The notes under the pieces: model-generated
What the model was told of the DNA's origin: nothing
The model's input: the letters and a program-made list of their open reading frames with translations, nothing else
Databases searched by the model: none
Shown: piece after piece, positions 52,771 through 61,464 of the stretch
Numbering within the stretch: the stretch's first letter is position 1
Layout: every line of letters starts with the position of its first letter
Program-made: the position numbers and the translations under genes
Source of the DNA: Corallococcus soli
GTDB lineage: Bacteria; Myxococcota; Myxococcia; Myxococcales; Myxococcaceae
Length of the DNA: 64,000 nucleotides
Assembly: GCF_014930455.1 (NCBI RefSeq)
Contig: NZ_JAAIYO010000003.1
Coordinates: 558,001 to 622,000 of the forward strand
Direction of reading: 5' to 3'

Positions 52771-54198
52771 TCACGCGGGCGCGAAGCCACCGTGGAAGGT
52801 GGGGGGCAGGGCGTGGTCGAAGTGGCACCGCGCCACGGGCCCGTCCTCCAGCCTCCGCGCGTCCAGCACCGCGACGTGGGACGCGTCCGCCTTCGCGTCG
52901 TAGACCTGCGTGAGCAGCCAGCCGTCGTCCTCCGCGCTGGCGCCGGGGCGGGCGACGAAGACAGGCTCGGAGGGGTACTGCCCCTCGCCCATCACGGCCT
53001 GGGTCATGCGGCCCGTCCCCACGTCGTAGCGCATCACCGAATCGAACAGCCCCCGCCGGGCCTCCTGGGTGGAGTGCCCGCCCAGATAGAGCGTCTGGTG
53101 CGCCCGGCCCACCACGCCGGGGGCCACGCGGGGGAACTCGCAGCTCACGTCCGAGAGGCGCTCGGTGCGGAAGGTGCCTGCCTTCACGTCCACCACGGCC
53201 CGGTGCAGCCTCCCCCGGGCCTCCAACTCGGTGCCGCCGCGCATCAGGTCCCCCAGCCACTGGTTCGTCGTGAAGTCGGGGTAGTGCACGTAGTCCACCA
53301 CCAGCGTGTCGCCCTGCTCGTGCGCGTTGGCGAAGTGCCAGAGGTAGAAGGCCTCCGCGGGGATGCGCACCGGGTGCGCCACGTCGTCGATGGGGACCAC
53401 CAGCACCTGCGTGCCCGCGTCCGGCTTCCACCGCAGGTTGTCCGAGTACGAGCCCAGCCGCAGCAGCATGCGGAAGATGTTGAGCCGCAGCGGCGCCAGG
53501 AAGAAGACGAGGTAGCGGTCCGTGGCGATGAAGTCGTGCACCATCGTCGCGCCCGGCAGCGTCACTGCGCCCATCCGCCGCGCCTTGCCCCCGTCCGGCA
53601 GCGCGTACAATTCCGCCGTCGTCTCCCGGCCGTACTGGATGCCGAAGTTGTAGGACGTCTTGCGCGACGGCACGCGGTGCGGGTGCGCGGAGAAGCTGCC
53701 CACCACCACGCCCTCCAGGTCCGACTCGCCCACGGTGGACAGGTCGTCCATGGACACCTCCACCGGCTTGTCCGCCTCGAAGAGCGCGTACAGCTTGCCG
53801 TTCCACGCCATCACCGACGTGTTGGCGGAGTTCTTCTGCGCATTGCGCAGCTTGTGCCACAGCGGCGTGGGCGTGCCGTAGGCGCCGTAGCGCGGGGCCT
53901 TCGCCGCGCGCTCGGCCACCATGCCGGGCGTGTCCAGCAGCCGCGCGGCGCCCGTCACGCCCTCCGGCCCGAAGCGCACGCCCAGCATCCCGCCGTCCCC
54001 GTCGAACCAGTGCTGGTAGGGCTGGCCGTGGACCTCGAACGTCCACGGCCCCACCCGGTACAGCGACCCCCGGAGCCCTTCGGGCACCTGACCCTCCACC
54101 CGCAGCGGCTCGTAGCCGTGCTGGCGGGGAAGCGTGCGGAAGGCCCGGTGCCAGCCCGGAGCCGGGGAGGACGTCGTCTGCTTCATCGCGGTCGTCAT
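52771..54198 (-). CDS. Carotenoid oxygenase (RPE65/CCD family)
   Basis: A 475-residue iron enzyme that cleaves carotenoid or stilbene double bonds. The seven-bladed propeller has four iron-binding His: SFSAHPHRVP, MVHDFIATDRY, WHFANAHEQGD (family H-x-x-NA) and the C-terminal TFHGGF. GLRGSLYRVGPWTFEV is the family start motif. The ATG at 54198 follows AGAGGGG. It is divergent from a TetR regulator, with two operator-like repeats between them, so a carotenoid or apocarotenoid may be the inducer. Myxobacteria make carotenoids, which fits. Confidence 0.92.
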   Translation of the reverse strand: MTTAMKQTTSSPAPGWHRAFRTLPRQHGYEPLRVEGQVPEGLRGSLYRVGPWTFEVHGQPYQHWFDGDGGMLGVRFGPEGVTGAARLLDTPGMVAERAAKAPRYGAYGTPTPLWHKLRNAQKNSANTSVMAWNGKLYALFEADKPVEVSMDDLSTVGESDLEGVVVGSFSAHPHRVPSRKTSYNFGIQYGRETTAELYALPDGGKARRMGAVTLPGATMVHDFIATDRYLVFFLAPLRLNIFRMLLRLGSYSDNLRWKPDAGTQVLVVPIDDVAHPVRIPAEAFYLWHFANAHEQGDTLVVDYVHYPDFTTNQWLGDLMRGGTELEARGRLHRAVVDVKAGTFRTERLSDVSCEFPRVAPGVVGRAHQTLYLGGHSTQEARRGLFDSVMRYDVGTGRMTQAVMGEGQYPSEPVFVARPGASAEDDGWLLTQVYDAKADASHVAVLDARRLEDGPVARCHFDHALPPTFHGGFAPA

Positions 54199-54285
54199 GG
54201 TGGAGCCCCTCTTCTTCTTGGTGCGTGCCCAAAGCTGGGGACACCCCCGTGCCCCTTCAGCATGTAGACAGGGTAAACATTGCAT

Positions 54286-54300
54286 GTTGTCGCTGTCAAC
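54286..54300. promoter_or_regulatory. TetR operator-like repeat 1
   Basis: GTTGTCGCTGTCAAC, with GTTG/CAAC ends, shares 13 of 15 bases with the site at 54307. Both lie between the divergent carotenoid oxygenase and TetR genes, 88 bases from the oxygenase start. The outer bases extend the symmetry (CATGTTG/CAACATG). Confidence 0.65.
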
Positions 54301-54306
54301 ATGGAT

Positions 54307-54321
54307 GTTGACGCTGGCAAC
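54307..54321. promoter_or_regulatory. TetR operator-like repeat 2
   Basis: GTTGACGCTGGCAAC, the second copy, exactly 21 bases (two helical turns) from the first and on the same DNA face. Consensus of the pair is GTTGnCGCTGnCAAC. This arrangement suits two TetR dimers binding side by side. Confidence 0.65.
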
Positions 54322-54376
54322 TTCGGGCCCTGGAGGGCTAGTTTCCGGACGGGGCGCGCGGCAGGAGGCACGGACG

Positions 54377-55051
54377 GTGGCGACGCGGAGCAAGCGGACC
54401 TTGAAGGCGACGCCGGCGGAGAAGCCCTACCACCACGGGGACCTGCGCCAGGCGCTGGTGGACGCGGCGGTGGTGCTCATCACCGAGGAGGGCTTCGGGG
54501 CGCTGTCGCTCCGGGAGGTGGCCCGGCGGGCGGGCGTCACGCACGCGGCGCCCTACCGGCACTTCGCGGACAAGGAGGCGCTGCTGGAGGCGGTGGCGCG
54601 CGAGGGCTTCCGCACCATGGGGCGGGAGATGCGCCAGCGCATGGACTCCGCGCCGGACGGCCCGCTGGAGCAGCTGTGCGCCGCGGGCGTGGCCTACGTG
54701 CTCTTCGCGGTGCGCCACCCGCCGCACTTCCGGGTGATGTTCGGGCCGCACTTCCAGCACCCCCTGAAGCCGGAGGCGGGCCCGGAGGCAGGGCCGAATG
54801 CGTTCACGTTGCTGGTGGACTGCATCGCTTCCGGCCAGGCGGCGGGCCTGCTGCGGGGCGGGGATGCGCGGGCCCTGACGCTCACCGCGTGGTCGCTGGT
54901 GCATGGGCTCGCGTCGCTGTTCGTGGACCGGCAGTTGGAGGAGGCCGTCCAGGGGCTGGAGGCCGCGGAGGCGCTCGCCGTCGTACAGACGCGCCTGCTG
55001 ATCACCGGCCTTGCGCGCACGGACGCGGACGGAAACAGCGACGGTCGGTAG
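54377..55051 (+). CDS. TetR-family regulator (WHG-type C-terminus)
   Basis: A 224-residue regulator. The TetR DNA-binding helix-turn-helix spans about 20-70 (LVDAAVVLITEEGFGALSLR, VARRAGVTHAAPYRHFADKE). The ligand domain ends in LTAWSLVHGLASLFVDRQLE, the WHG motif. The GTG start at 54377 is chosen because GGAGG lies 8 bases upstream and the homology starts soon after it. It is divergent from the carotenoid oxygenase gene and probably represses it and itself through the two repeats in between. Confidence 0.92.
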   Translation: MATRSKRTLKATPAEKPYHHGDLRQALVDAAVVLITEEGFGALSLREVARRAGVTHAAPYRHFADKEALLEAVAREGFRTMGREMRQRMDSAPDGPLEQLCAAGVAYVLFAVRHPPHFRVMFGPHFQHPLKPEAGPEAGPNAFTLLVDCIASGQAAGLLRGGDARALTLTAWSLVHGLASLFVDRQLEEAVQGLEAAEALAVVQTRLLITGLARTDADGNSDGR

Positions 55052-55061
55052 GGACGCGGGG

Positions 55062-55089
55062 TTGACCGTCGGGGATTGTCGGGTACGGT
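55062..55089 (+). promoter_or_regulatory. Predicted promoter abutting the S58 peptidase start codon
   Basis: TTGACC (55062-55067), a 16-base spacer and TACGGT (55084-55089), 7 bases before the ATG at 55097 with no Shine-Dalgarno sequence between. It is the third case in this window of the same -35 and near-identical spacing to the start codon. Confidence 0.5.
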
Positions 55090-55096
55090 CGGCGCC

Positions 55097-56491
55097 ATGG
55101 TGCGGATACCGGAAGAAACGGGGCCGAGGGTCCGGGCGCGGGAGCTGGGACTCCCGCTGGGGCGCTTCAAGCCGGGAAAGTTCAACGCGATCACCGACGT
55201 GGAGGGGGTGCTCGTGGGGCACTCCACCATCATCCAGGGCGAGGGCCCCCTGCGGCCCGGCCACGGCCCGGTGCGCACCGGCGTCACCGCCATCCTGCCC
55301 AACCTGGGCAACATCTTCATGGATCGCATGAGCGGGGGCGGCTTCGTGCTCAACGGCGCGGGCGAAGTCTCCGGCATGACGCAGCTCATGGAGTGGGGGC
55401 TCATCGAAACGCCCATCCTGCTCACCAACACCATGGCGGTGGGCGCGGTGTCCGACGGCGTGGCCCGCTACCTGGTGCAGCGCTACCCGGGCATCGGCGA
55501 CGAGCACGACGTCATCATCCCCGTGGTGGGCGAGTGCGACGATTCATGGCTCAACGACATCTCCGGGCGCCACGTGCGCCAGGAGCACGTCCTGGAGGCC
55601 ATCAACAACGCGGCCACCGGCCCGGTGCGCGAGGGCAACGTCGGCGGCGGCACCGGCATGGTGACGTGCGACTTCAAGGGCGGCATCGGCACGTCGTCGC
55701 GCAAGCTGCCGGAGGTGCTGGGCGGCTACACGCTGGGCGTGCTGGTGATGTCCAACTTCGGCAAGATGCACAACCTGCGCGTGGGCGGCCTGCCGGTGGG
55801 CGAGGTGCTGGCGGAGAAGTTCAAGAACACCCCCCACCGGGGCAAGTCCTACGGCTCCATCATCGCCGTGGTCGCCACCGACGCGCCCCTCCTGAGCCAC
55901 CAGATCAACCGCCTCTGCAAGCGCGTGGGCCTGGGCATCGGGCGGGTGGGCAGCTACGCGGCGCACGGCTCCGGGGAGATCGTGGTGGGCTTCTCCACCG
56001 CGAACATCATCCCGCGGCGCACGCAGAAGATGGTCTACAAGATGAAGATCCTCCTGGATCAGCGCCTGGACCCCCTCTACGAGGCGGTGATGGAGGCCAC
56101 CGAGGAGGCCATCCTCAACGCCATGTGCATGGCCACGCCGATGACGGGCGTGAACGACAACTACTCCCCTGCGCTGCCCCTGGACGAGGTCCGCCGCTTC
56201 GTGGACGCCTGCCGGCCCATCTTCGCCTCGGTGAAGAAGCGCCCCCACCAGACGAGCGCGCCGGCCTCCAAGGAGCGCCCCAGCGACGAGGACCGGGAGG
56301 GGGAGGTGACGGTGTCGTCCGCCCTGCCCACCAACGTGCGCGGCGCGGAGGGCATCCCATTCCCCACCCGGCCCGCCCCGAACGAACCCGGGCCGGAAGC
56401 CGACCGGGAAGGGCCTCTCATGCCGGATTCCCGGGGAAATGTCCCCCCGGGCCCCGACGACCCCGAGGGTTCCTCTTCCGGGAGCCCGTAG
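55097..56491 (+). CDS. P1/S58-family peptidase (DmpA/BapA-like)
   Basis: A 464-residue N-terminal-nucleophile hydrolase. Key segments are NAITDVEGVLVGHST, GPVRTGVTAILP, GNVGGGTGMVTCDFKGGIG and YGSIIAVVATDAPLLSHQI. By analogy with DmpA and BapA, the proenzyme is cut before Ser254 of YGSII, which becomes the beta-subunit N-terminal nucleophile. The C-terminal 85 residues are an extra low-complexity Pro/Glu/Ser tail. Known members are aminopeptidases for D-amino-acid or beta-amino peptides; specificity here is not known. No signal peptide is seen. Confidence 0.9.
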   Translation: MVRIPEETGPRVRARELGLPLGRFKPGKFNAITDVEGVLVGHSTIIQGEGPLRPGHGPVRTGVTAILPNLGNIFMDRMSGGGFVLNGAGEVSGMTQLMEWGLIETPILLTNTMAVGAVSDGVARYLVQRYPGIGDEHDVIIPVVGECDDSWLNDISGRHVRQEHVLEAINNAATGPVREGNVGGGTGMVTCDFKGGIGTSSRKLPEVLGGYTLGVLVMSNFGKMHNLRVGGLPVGEVLAEKFKNTPHRGKSYGSIIAVVATDAPLLSHQINRLCKRVGLGIGRVGSYAAHGSGEIVVGFSTANIIPRRTQKMVYKMKILLDQRLDPLYEAVMEATEEAILNAMCMATPMTGVNDNYSPALPLDEVRRFVDACRPIFASVKKRPHQTSAPASKERPSDEDREGEVTVSSALPTNVRGAEGIPFPTRPAPNEPGPEADREGPLMPDSRGNVPPGPDDPEGSSSGSP

Positions 56492-56547
56492 GCTTCTGAT
56501 AGGTAAGCCCCCCTTTACTCCATTCCGGAGCCCCAGGAGCCACCCAC

Positions 56548-56673
56548 ATGGCCAACAGCAAGAGCAAGCACCGCCGCGTGCAGATGAAGATCCGCCAGCA
56601 CTGGCGGAAGCGGATCAAGAAGCAGAAGGAAGCCGCCAAGGCCGCCGCCGCCACCGAAGGCAAGAAGAAGTAG
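56548..56673 (+). CDS. Small very basic protein (41 residues)
   Basis: A 41-residue gene. AGGAG lies 8 bases before the ATG and the strand, codon use and spacing fit a real gene. The protein is basic along its length (MANSKSKHRRVQMKIRQHWR, then KRIKKQKE and a final KKK), resembling small ribosome-associated proteins, though no family can be named with confidence. It stands alone with a hairpin 20 bases after the stop. Pairing of an AT-richer leader (TTCTGATAGGTAAG) upstream suggests its own promoter. Confidence 0.7.
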   Translation: MANSKSKHRRVQMKIRQHWRKRIKKQKEAAKAAAATEGKKK

Positions 56674-56693
56674 TCATCGCCCTGGGCGCCGCT

Positions 56694-56719
56694 CCCGGCG
56701 GCCCTGGCTCACCGCCGGG
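56694..56719 (+). terminator. Hairpin after the small basic protein gene
   Basis: An 8-bp stem (CCCGGCGG/CCGCCGGG) with a 10-base loop, 20 bases after the stop at 56673. No T-run. It separates this gene from the AI-2E permease gene. Confidence 0.5.
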
Positions 56720-56914
56720 TCGCCGTGAAGGGGCGCGTCAAGGGCGCGCTGTCGTCTCTCCGTGAGCGTCCGCCGTGGAAGCCCCCTGACGGGCTCCGGC
56801 GCGCAAACGTCCACTAGTCGGGGGTGGGAATCCCCGTGGGGGTGGAGCAGGCTTCCGGGCGGGAAATTCCGTTCCTAGGTTGCGTGCGGTGGCTCTGGGG
56901 GACGGGGTGGGGCG

Positions 56915-58060
56915 GTGACGGCGGGCGATACGAAGCGGTGGTCCAATTTCATCTTCGCGGGGCTCTTCGCCGTCGCGTTGATCCTGTTTTCGCGCATCTT
57001 GCTGCCGTTCATGATGCCGGTGCTGCTGGGCGGCTTCCTGGTCGTCCTGTTCATGCCCATCCAGGACGCCTTGAGTCACCGGCTCCCGGGGCGCAAGTCC
57101 CTGACGGCCGGCCTGTCCACGCTGGCGGTGTTCCTGCTCATCCTGGCGCCCCTGGCGCTCGTGGGCTGGATGGTGGCCCGCGAAATCCTCCAGTTCGTCG
57201 GCCAGGCGCAGGACCTGTTGGATCAGGTGGACCTGCGCCACCACCTGCTGGAGTCGCTGCCCCGGGGCCTGAGCCGCTACGTGCACTTCGACCCGGAGAG
57301 CTCGGAGACGGAGCGCCTGTTGATGACGGTGGTGTCCGGCAGCGCGGGCCTGCTCGCGGACGTGGTGGGCGCCGGCACGGAGCTGCTCGTCAACATGTTC
57401 CTGATGACGGTGGCCATGTACTACTTCTTCCTGGACGGCCGCCGGCTGGTGAACGAGGTGGCGAAGCTGCTGCCGCTGGAGCGCCGCTACTTCGACGCCT
57501 TCTCCCACGAGTTCACCGACGTCGCGTACGCCATCATCTACGGCAACACCATCACCGCGCTGGTGCAGGGCGCGGTGGGCTTCCTGGGCCTGCTCATCGC
57601 CGGGGTGCCGCACGCGGGCGTCTGGGGCGCGGCCATGGTGCTGGTGGCGCTGGTGCCGGTGGGCGGCACGGCGCTCGTCTGGGGCCCCATCGGCGTCATC
57701 CTCATCGCGGCGAACCGGGTGAGCGAAGGGGTGTTCCTGCTCGCCTGGGGCACCTTCCTGGTGGGCAGCATCGACAACGTCATCCGGCCCCGGCTGTGCG
57801 GCTCGCGCATGGCGCTGCACCCGCTGCTCGTCTTCCTGTCCATGTTCGGCGGGCTGGCGGTGTTCGGGATGATGGGCTTGCTGGTGGGCCCGCTCATCGC
57901 GTCCATCTTCATGGCCATGGTGCGCATCTACCGTCGTGACTTCCTGGGTCGGACGCAGGAGGCGCAGCCGGCGCGGCAGGAGGACTCCTCGCCGTCGCTG
58001 TCCCTGGAGCCCTCCCAGGTGCCCTCCGCGGCGAGCGTCGGTCATGCGATGAACGCCTGA
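56915..58060 (+). CDS. AI-2E-type transporter family protein
   Basis: A 381-residue membrane protein of the PerM/AI-2E exporter-like family with about eight transmembrane helices: FIFAGLFAVALILFSRILLP, MPVLLGGFLVVLFMPI, AVFLLILAPLALVGWMVARE, then after a soluble middle segment TELLVNMFLMTVAMYYFF, ALVQGAVGFLGLLIAGVPH, VWGAAMVLVALVPVGG and two more. The DxFLxG-like YYFFLDGRRL and IDNVIRPRL are family marks. Members transport AI-2, Na+/H+ or other solutes, so a specific substrate cannot be named. GTG start at 56915. The tail is Ser/Pro-rich. Confidence 0.88.
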   Translation: MTAGDTKRWSNFIFAGLFAVALILFSRILLPFMMPVLLGGFLVVLFMPIQDALSHRLPGRKSLTAGLSTLAVFLLILAPLALVGWMVAREILQFVGQAQDLLDQVDLRHHLLESLPRGLSRYVHFDPESSETERLLMTVVSGSAGLLADVVGAGTELLVNMFLMTVAMYYFFLDGRRLVNEVAKLLPLERRYFDAFSHEFTDVAYAIIYGNTITALVQGAVGFLGLLIAGVPHAGVWGAAMVLVALVPVGGTALVWGPIGVILIAANRVSEGVFLLAWGTFLVGSIDNVIRPRLCGSRMALHPLLVFLSMFGGLAVFGMMGLLVGPLIASIFMAMVRIYRRDFLGRTQEAQPARQEDSSPSLSLEPSQVPSAASVGHAMNA

Positions 58061-58107
58061 GCGCCACGCCTGGACTTCGCCCCCGGGCTGGGTGAACCTG
58101 CCCGGGC

Positions 58108-59136
58108 ATGACGACCACCGGAAGCGCGAGGGTCCCTTCGGGGCTGCTGTGGACCCTGGCCCTCGTCGGAGCCCTGACGGCCCCGACCGCGGCGGCCTCT
58201 GAATCGCGGGCGTTGACCTCCTTCCCGTCCGGCCCGGCCCGGGCCCCGGCGTCCCTGTCGCTGCGGCTGGACTCCGGGAACGGCAAGCGCATGGAGCCGG
58301 AGGTAGGCGCGCCCACCTGGCTGCGGCTGAACCTGGCGCTGACCGCGACGTGGCGGCGCTACTGCGCGCGGCCCGGTGTCGAGGGCTGCGGCGCGTTCGA
58401 GCGGCTCCCGGAGGACGAGCAGGTGGGCGACACGTCCGACTTCTCCTCGCCGCGGCCGTACCTGGGGCTGGCGCTGGAGCTGGAGGTCCTCCCCCTGGCG
58501 CGGAGCGATTCGTCGGCCCTGCGCGGCCTGGGCCTGCAACTGGGGGCGCAGCGGGGCTACTCATCGTCGGACGTGACGCTCACCGGGGACGGAGGCCAGA
58601 CGCCGGTGCGCGAGGTGTCCGCCACCGACACGGCCTTCACCGCGCAGGCGCTGTACCGCTTCTACTTCCGCTTCGGCACCACGCGGCCCCAGCAGGGCTA
58701 CGTGGGCGCGCGCGCGGGGCTCCAGACGCGCGCCTTCGACGTGGAGGAGGCGGTGGACAACCCGCTGACCGGCACGCACCGCGTGTTCCCGTCGGTGGCG
58801 GTGGACCTGTCGGTGCCGCTCTTCAGCTCCGTGCGCCTGGACGCGTCCGGTGGGTTGCTGCTGTCGCCGAAGCCGGGGCGCTCGCCGGAGGCGGACGGTG
58901 GGCGGCGGGCGCAGGAGATCAGCGACTTCGGCACGTCGGTGTCCAGCTTCGGCTGGAGCGCGGAGCTGGGCGCGTCAGGGGACGTCTGGGGCCCGTTCGG
59001 CTACGAGGTGGCCTTCCGCCTGGCGCACTTCCGCGACCGCTTCTCCGGTGCGGGCACGCGCACGGGGTGGACGCAGGGTGGAGTCGCCGAGGAGACGTAC
59101 TCCAGCCTGCACGTCGGCCTGACCGCGACCTACTGA
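58108..59136 (+). CDS. Outer-membrane beta-barrel protein
   Basis: A 342-residue protein with a signal peptide (LLWTLALVGALTAPTAAA, cleavage near TAAA|SESR). The mature part has repeating strand pairs (PTWLRLNLALTATWRRY, PYLGLALELEVLPLA, QGYVGARAGLQTRAFD, VAVDLSVPLFSSVRLDAS, FGYEVAFRLAHFRDRF) and ends in SSLHVGLTATY, a terminal aromatic residue as expected for outer-membrane barrels. Two Cys (about 87 and 93) may form a disulfide in a loop. Function unknown. It is 47 bases after the permease stop. Confidence 0.75.
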   Translation: MTTTGSARVPSGLLWTLALVGALTAPTAAASESRALTSFPSGPARAPASLSLRLDSGNGKRMEPEVGAPTWLRLNLALTATWRRYCARPGVEGCGAFERLPEDEQVGDTSDFSSPRPYLGLALELEVLPLARSDSSALRGLGLQLGAQRGYSSSDVTLTGDGGQTPVREVSATDTAFTAQALYRFYFRFGTTRPQQGYVGARAGLQTRAFDVEEAVDNPLTGTHRVFPSVAVDLSVPLFSSVRLDASGGLLLSPKPGRSPEADGGRRAQEISDFGTSVSSFGWSAELGASGDVWGPFGYEVAFRLAHFRDRFSGAGTRTGWTQGGVAEETYSSLHVGLTATY

Positions 59137-59254
59137 CATCCAGGCTGTCAGGCGTGGAACACCTCCCCGGTGGGCAGGTGTCTCGCGCCGCCGGGATGCC
59201 TACCCCTTGCCCCCACGGTCCAGTCCGGGCCGTACCCAAGGGGGGCTTGTCCCG

Positions 59255-61006
59255 GTGCGAGCAACGCGATGGCTGAAGCGCGGTCTTCTGGGTGTGGCCT
59301 GCCTGGGGCTGGTGGCGTGTGGCGGCGGTGACGCGCAACCGCTTCCGGACCCCCGACCCGACGAGAACCCCTCCGGGGCCGCCACCGACGGGGGCACCTT
59401 GCCCCAGGCCGACGCGGGCACGCAGCCGGGCTCGGACGCGGGCCTGCCGGATGCCGGGGCTGGCGCGCAGGATGCGGGCACGGGGGGGCCGGACGCCGGG
59501 CCCATCTCCCAGGTGTGCGGGCCCACGGCGGGCGACACGCGCTGGGTGTTGGAGGGGGAGGCCCTCACCGCACAGGTGCGGTGCGCGACGGCCCACACGT
59601 CGCCCGCGCTGCGCTTCGGGGTGAAGAACCTGCCGCCGGGCGCGACCTTCGACGAGGCCACCGCGACGCTGCGCTGGACGCCCGCGCTGGACCAGGGCGC
59701 GGTGTGGATGCTCACGCTGGAGGAGCGCACCACCGGCGAGACGGGCACGCTGAAGGTGGGCGTGGCCGACAACCACGCGGCGCCGGGCAGGGTCGAGATC
59801 CAAAAACCAGAGGCCTACACGGAGGAGTACGGCCTGCCGGTGGTGCACCTGTTCTTCAACAAGGACATCGGCCTCACCGCCGGCGAGTACCGGCCCGCGG
59901 AGGTCGTCTACCGGGGACACCGCTACACGATGGAGGCGAAGTACCGCGGGGCCACCTCCAGCGTATTCCCCAAGCGCAGCATGACGTTCAAGTTCGCGGA
60001 GGACGACCTGTTCTCGGAGCCCGTCTTCGGTGACGGCTTCAAGGATCGCAAGCGGGTGGTGTTGATCACCAACTTCAATGACAACTCCTACCTGCGCTCG
60101 CGGCTCGCGTTCGACCTGTGGAGCAGGTTGTCTCCGGGGGCCGTGCGCATCCGCACCTTCAGCGTGGTGGTGTACGCGAACAATGCCTACCGGGGCCTCT
60201 ACACGGCCGCGGACCATGTGGACAAGCGCCTGATGGGGTGGAACGGCATCGACAAGGACGCCGACCTCTTCAAGGCGGTGGACGCCAACGCCAACTTCTC
60301 CCGCGTCCGCCGCGACGGCCAGCCCAAGGCGCACCTGCACGAGGGGCTGGAGAAGGACGAGGGCACCCCCGAGGAGGGACAGGCCCACGCGTTCGACACG
60401 GTGGACGCCTTCGTCGCCTGGGTCGCGGACTCCAGTCCGGAGGCCTTCCGCCAGGAGTTCGGCACGAAGGTCCGCGCGCGCGACTACGAGGACTGGTGGA
60501 TCTTCAATACGCTCATCCTGGGCAATGACTCACAGGCGAAGAACTCCTACCACGCCTATGATCCGGTGGCGGGCGGCCCGTGGCGCTTCATCCCCTGGGA
60601 CCTGGACGCGAGCTTCGGGCAGAACTACGACACCACGCGCACCAGCGCCACGACGCGCAGCACCTACGCGTCCGACAACCTCCTCTTCAAGCGGATGCTC
60701 GCGGAGCCCGCGCTCGCCACGCCCCTGCGGGAGCGCTACGGCCAGGCGCTGAAGAACGAGGTGAGCGAGGCCGCGGTGCAGGCGCTCATCGACCAGTACG
60801 TGGCGGAGATGGGCCCCAACGCCCAGCGCAACGAGGCGCGCTGGGGCACCGAGTACCGGGAGTTCGGGAAGATGGGCACCATCGGCCACGGCAACTTCCC
60901 CCTGTGGCACATGCGCCAGGACTTCACGACGCACGCCCAGGAGGTGGAGTACCTGCGCCAGTGGGTCCACACGCGCTGGACGGCGTTCCAGACGCAGCTG
61001 CCCTGA
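59255..61006 (+). CDS. CotH-kinase-family lipoprotein
   Basis: A 583-residue lipoprotein; lipobox LVAC (Cys22). An Asp/Gly/Ala/Pro-rich linker follows (about 25-85). Residues about 90-185 look like a cadherin-like or Ig-type sandwich (LRFGVKNLPPGATFDEATAT, DQGAVWMLTLEERTTG). Residues about 200-583 are the CotH kinase fold: YRGATSSVFPKRSMTFKF, VLITNFNDNSYLRSRLAFDL, YRGLYTAADHVDKRLM, WWIFNTLILGNDSQAKN and WRFIPWDLDASFGQNY. CotH phosphorylates proteins in Bacillus spore coats; here a surface or spore-related role is an inference. GGGGG precedes GTG 59255. Confidence 0.87.
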   Translation: MRATRWLKRGLLGVACLGLVACGGGDAQPLPDPRPDENPSGAATDGGTLPQADAGTQPGSDAGLPDAGAGAQDAGTGGPDAGPISQVCGPTAGDTRWVLEGEALTAQVRCATAHTSPALRFGVKNLPPGATFDEATATLRWTPALDQGAVWMLTLEERTTGETGTLKVGVADNHAAPGRVEIQKPEAYTEEYGLPVVHLFFNKDIGLTAGEYRPAEVVYRGHRYTMEAKYRGATSSVFPKRSMTFKFAEDDLFSEPVFGDGFKDRKRVVLITNFNDNSYLRSRLAFDLWSRLSPGAVRIRTFSVVVYANNAYRGLYTAADHVDKRLMGWNGIDKDADLFKAVDANANFSRVRRDGQPKAHLHEGLEKDEGTPEEGQAHAFDTVDAFVAWVADSSPEAFRQEFGTKVRARDYEDWWIFNTLILGNDSQAKNSYHAYDPVAGGPWRFIPWDLDASFGQNYDTTRTSATTRSTYASDNLLFKRMLAEPALATPLRERYGQALKNEVSEAAVQALIDQYVAEMGPNAQRNEARWGTEYREFGKMGTIGHGNFPLWHMRQDFTTHAQEVEYLRQWVHTRWTAFQTQLP

Positions 61007-61007
61007 C

Positions 61008-61277
61008 TCAGCGGGCGTCGGCCCTCTTGAAGCGCAGCTTCTTGAGGGCCTCGAACTTCGCCCGGTCCCTGGGCGGTGTGGTGGCCACCAGCCCGTCGAG
61101 CATGCGCTTCGAGCTCTGGTAGATCTCCTCGACGGCGACGTCGAAGGCGTCTGTGTTCTGCTTGGACGGCTTGCGCGTGCCGGCGATCTTCCGGACGAAC
61201 TGGAGCGCCGCCGCGCGGATGTCATCGTCGGTGGCGGGGGGCGCGAAGTTGAACAGGGGCTTGATGTTCCGGCACAT
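61008..61277 (-). CDS. DUF2277 family protein
   Basis: An 89-residue protein with the DUF2277 pattern: MCRNIKPLFNFAPPATDDDI, ALQFVRKIAGTRKPSKQN, FDVAVEEIYQSSKRMLDGL. Length matches the family. Its function is unknown; it is a small cytosolic protein with Cys2. It is convergent with the CotH gene (1-base gap) and divergent from the mannosidase gene. Confidence 0.88.
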   Translation of the reverse strand: MCRNIKPLFNFAPPATDDDIRAAALQFVRKIAGTRKPSKQNTDAFDVAVEEIYQSSKRMLDGLVATTPPRDRAKFEALKKLRFKRADAR

Positions 61278-61464
61278 GCGCCAAGTCTAGACCGCCCGTG
61301 GCGCTTCCCGCCTGCGTCCGTGCCTGACGCGGCCGCTTGCTGGCATGACGCGCGGCCGGGGTGCCGCCTCCGGGCGTGAGCGGCCTTCCCGGGCGACCGT
61401 CTCCCGCGGGACACCCGGCCTCCACCTTGCACAAGGGGCCTCTCCTCTCCGGGAGGAACCCCCC

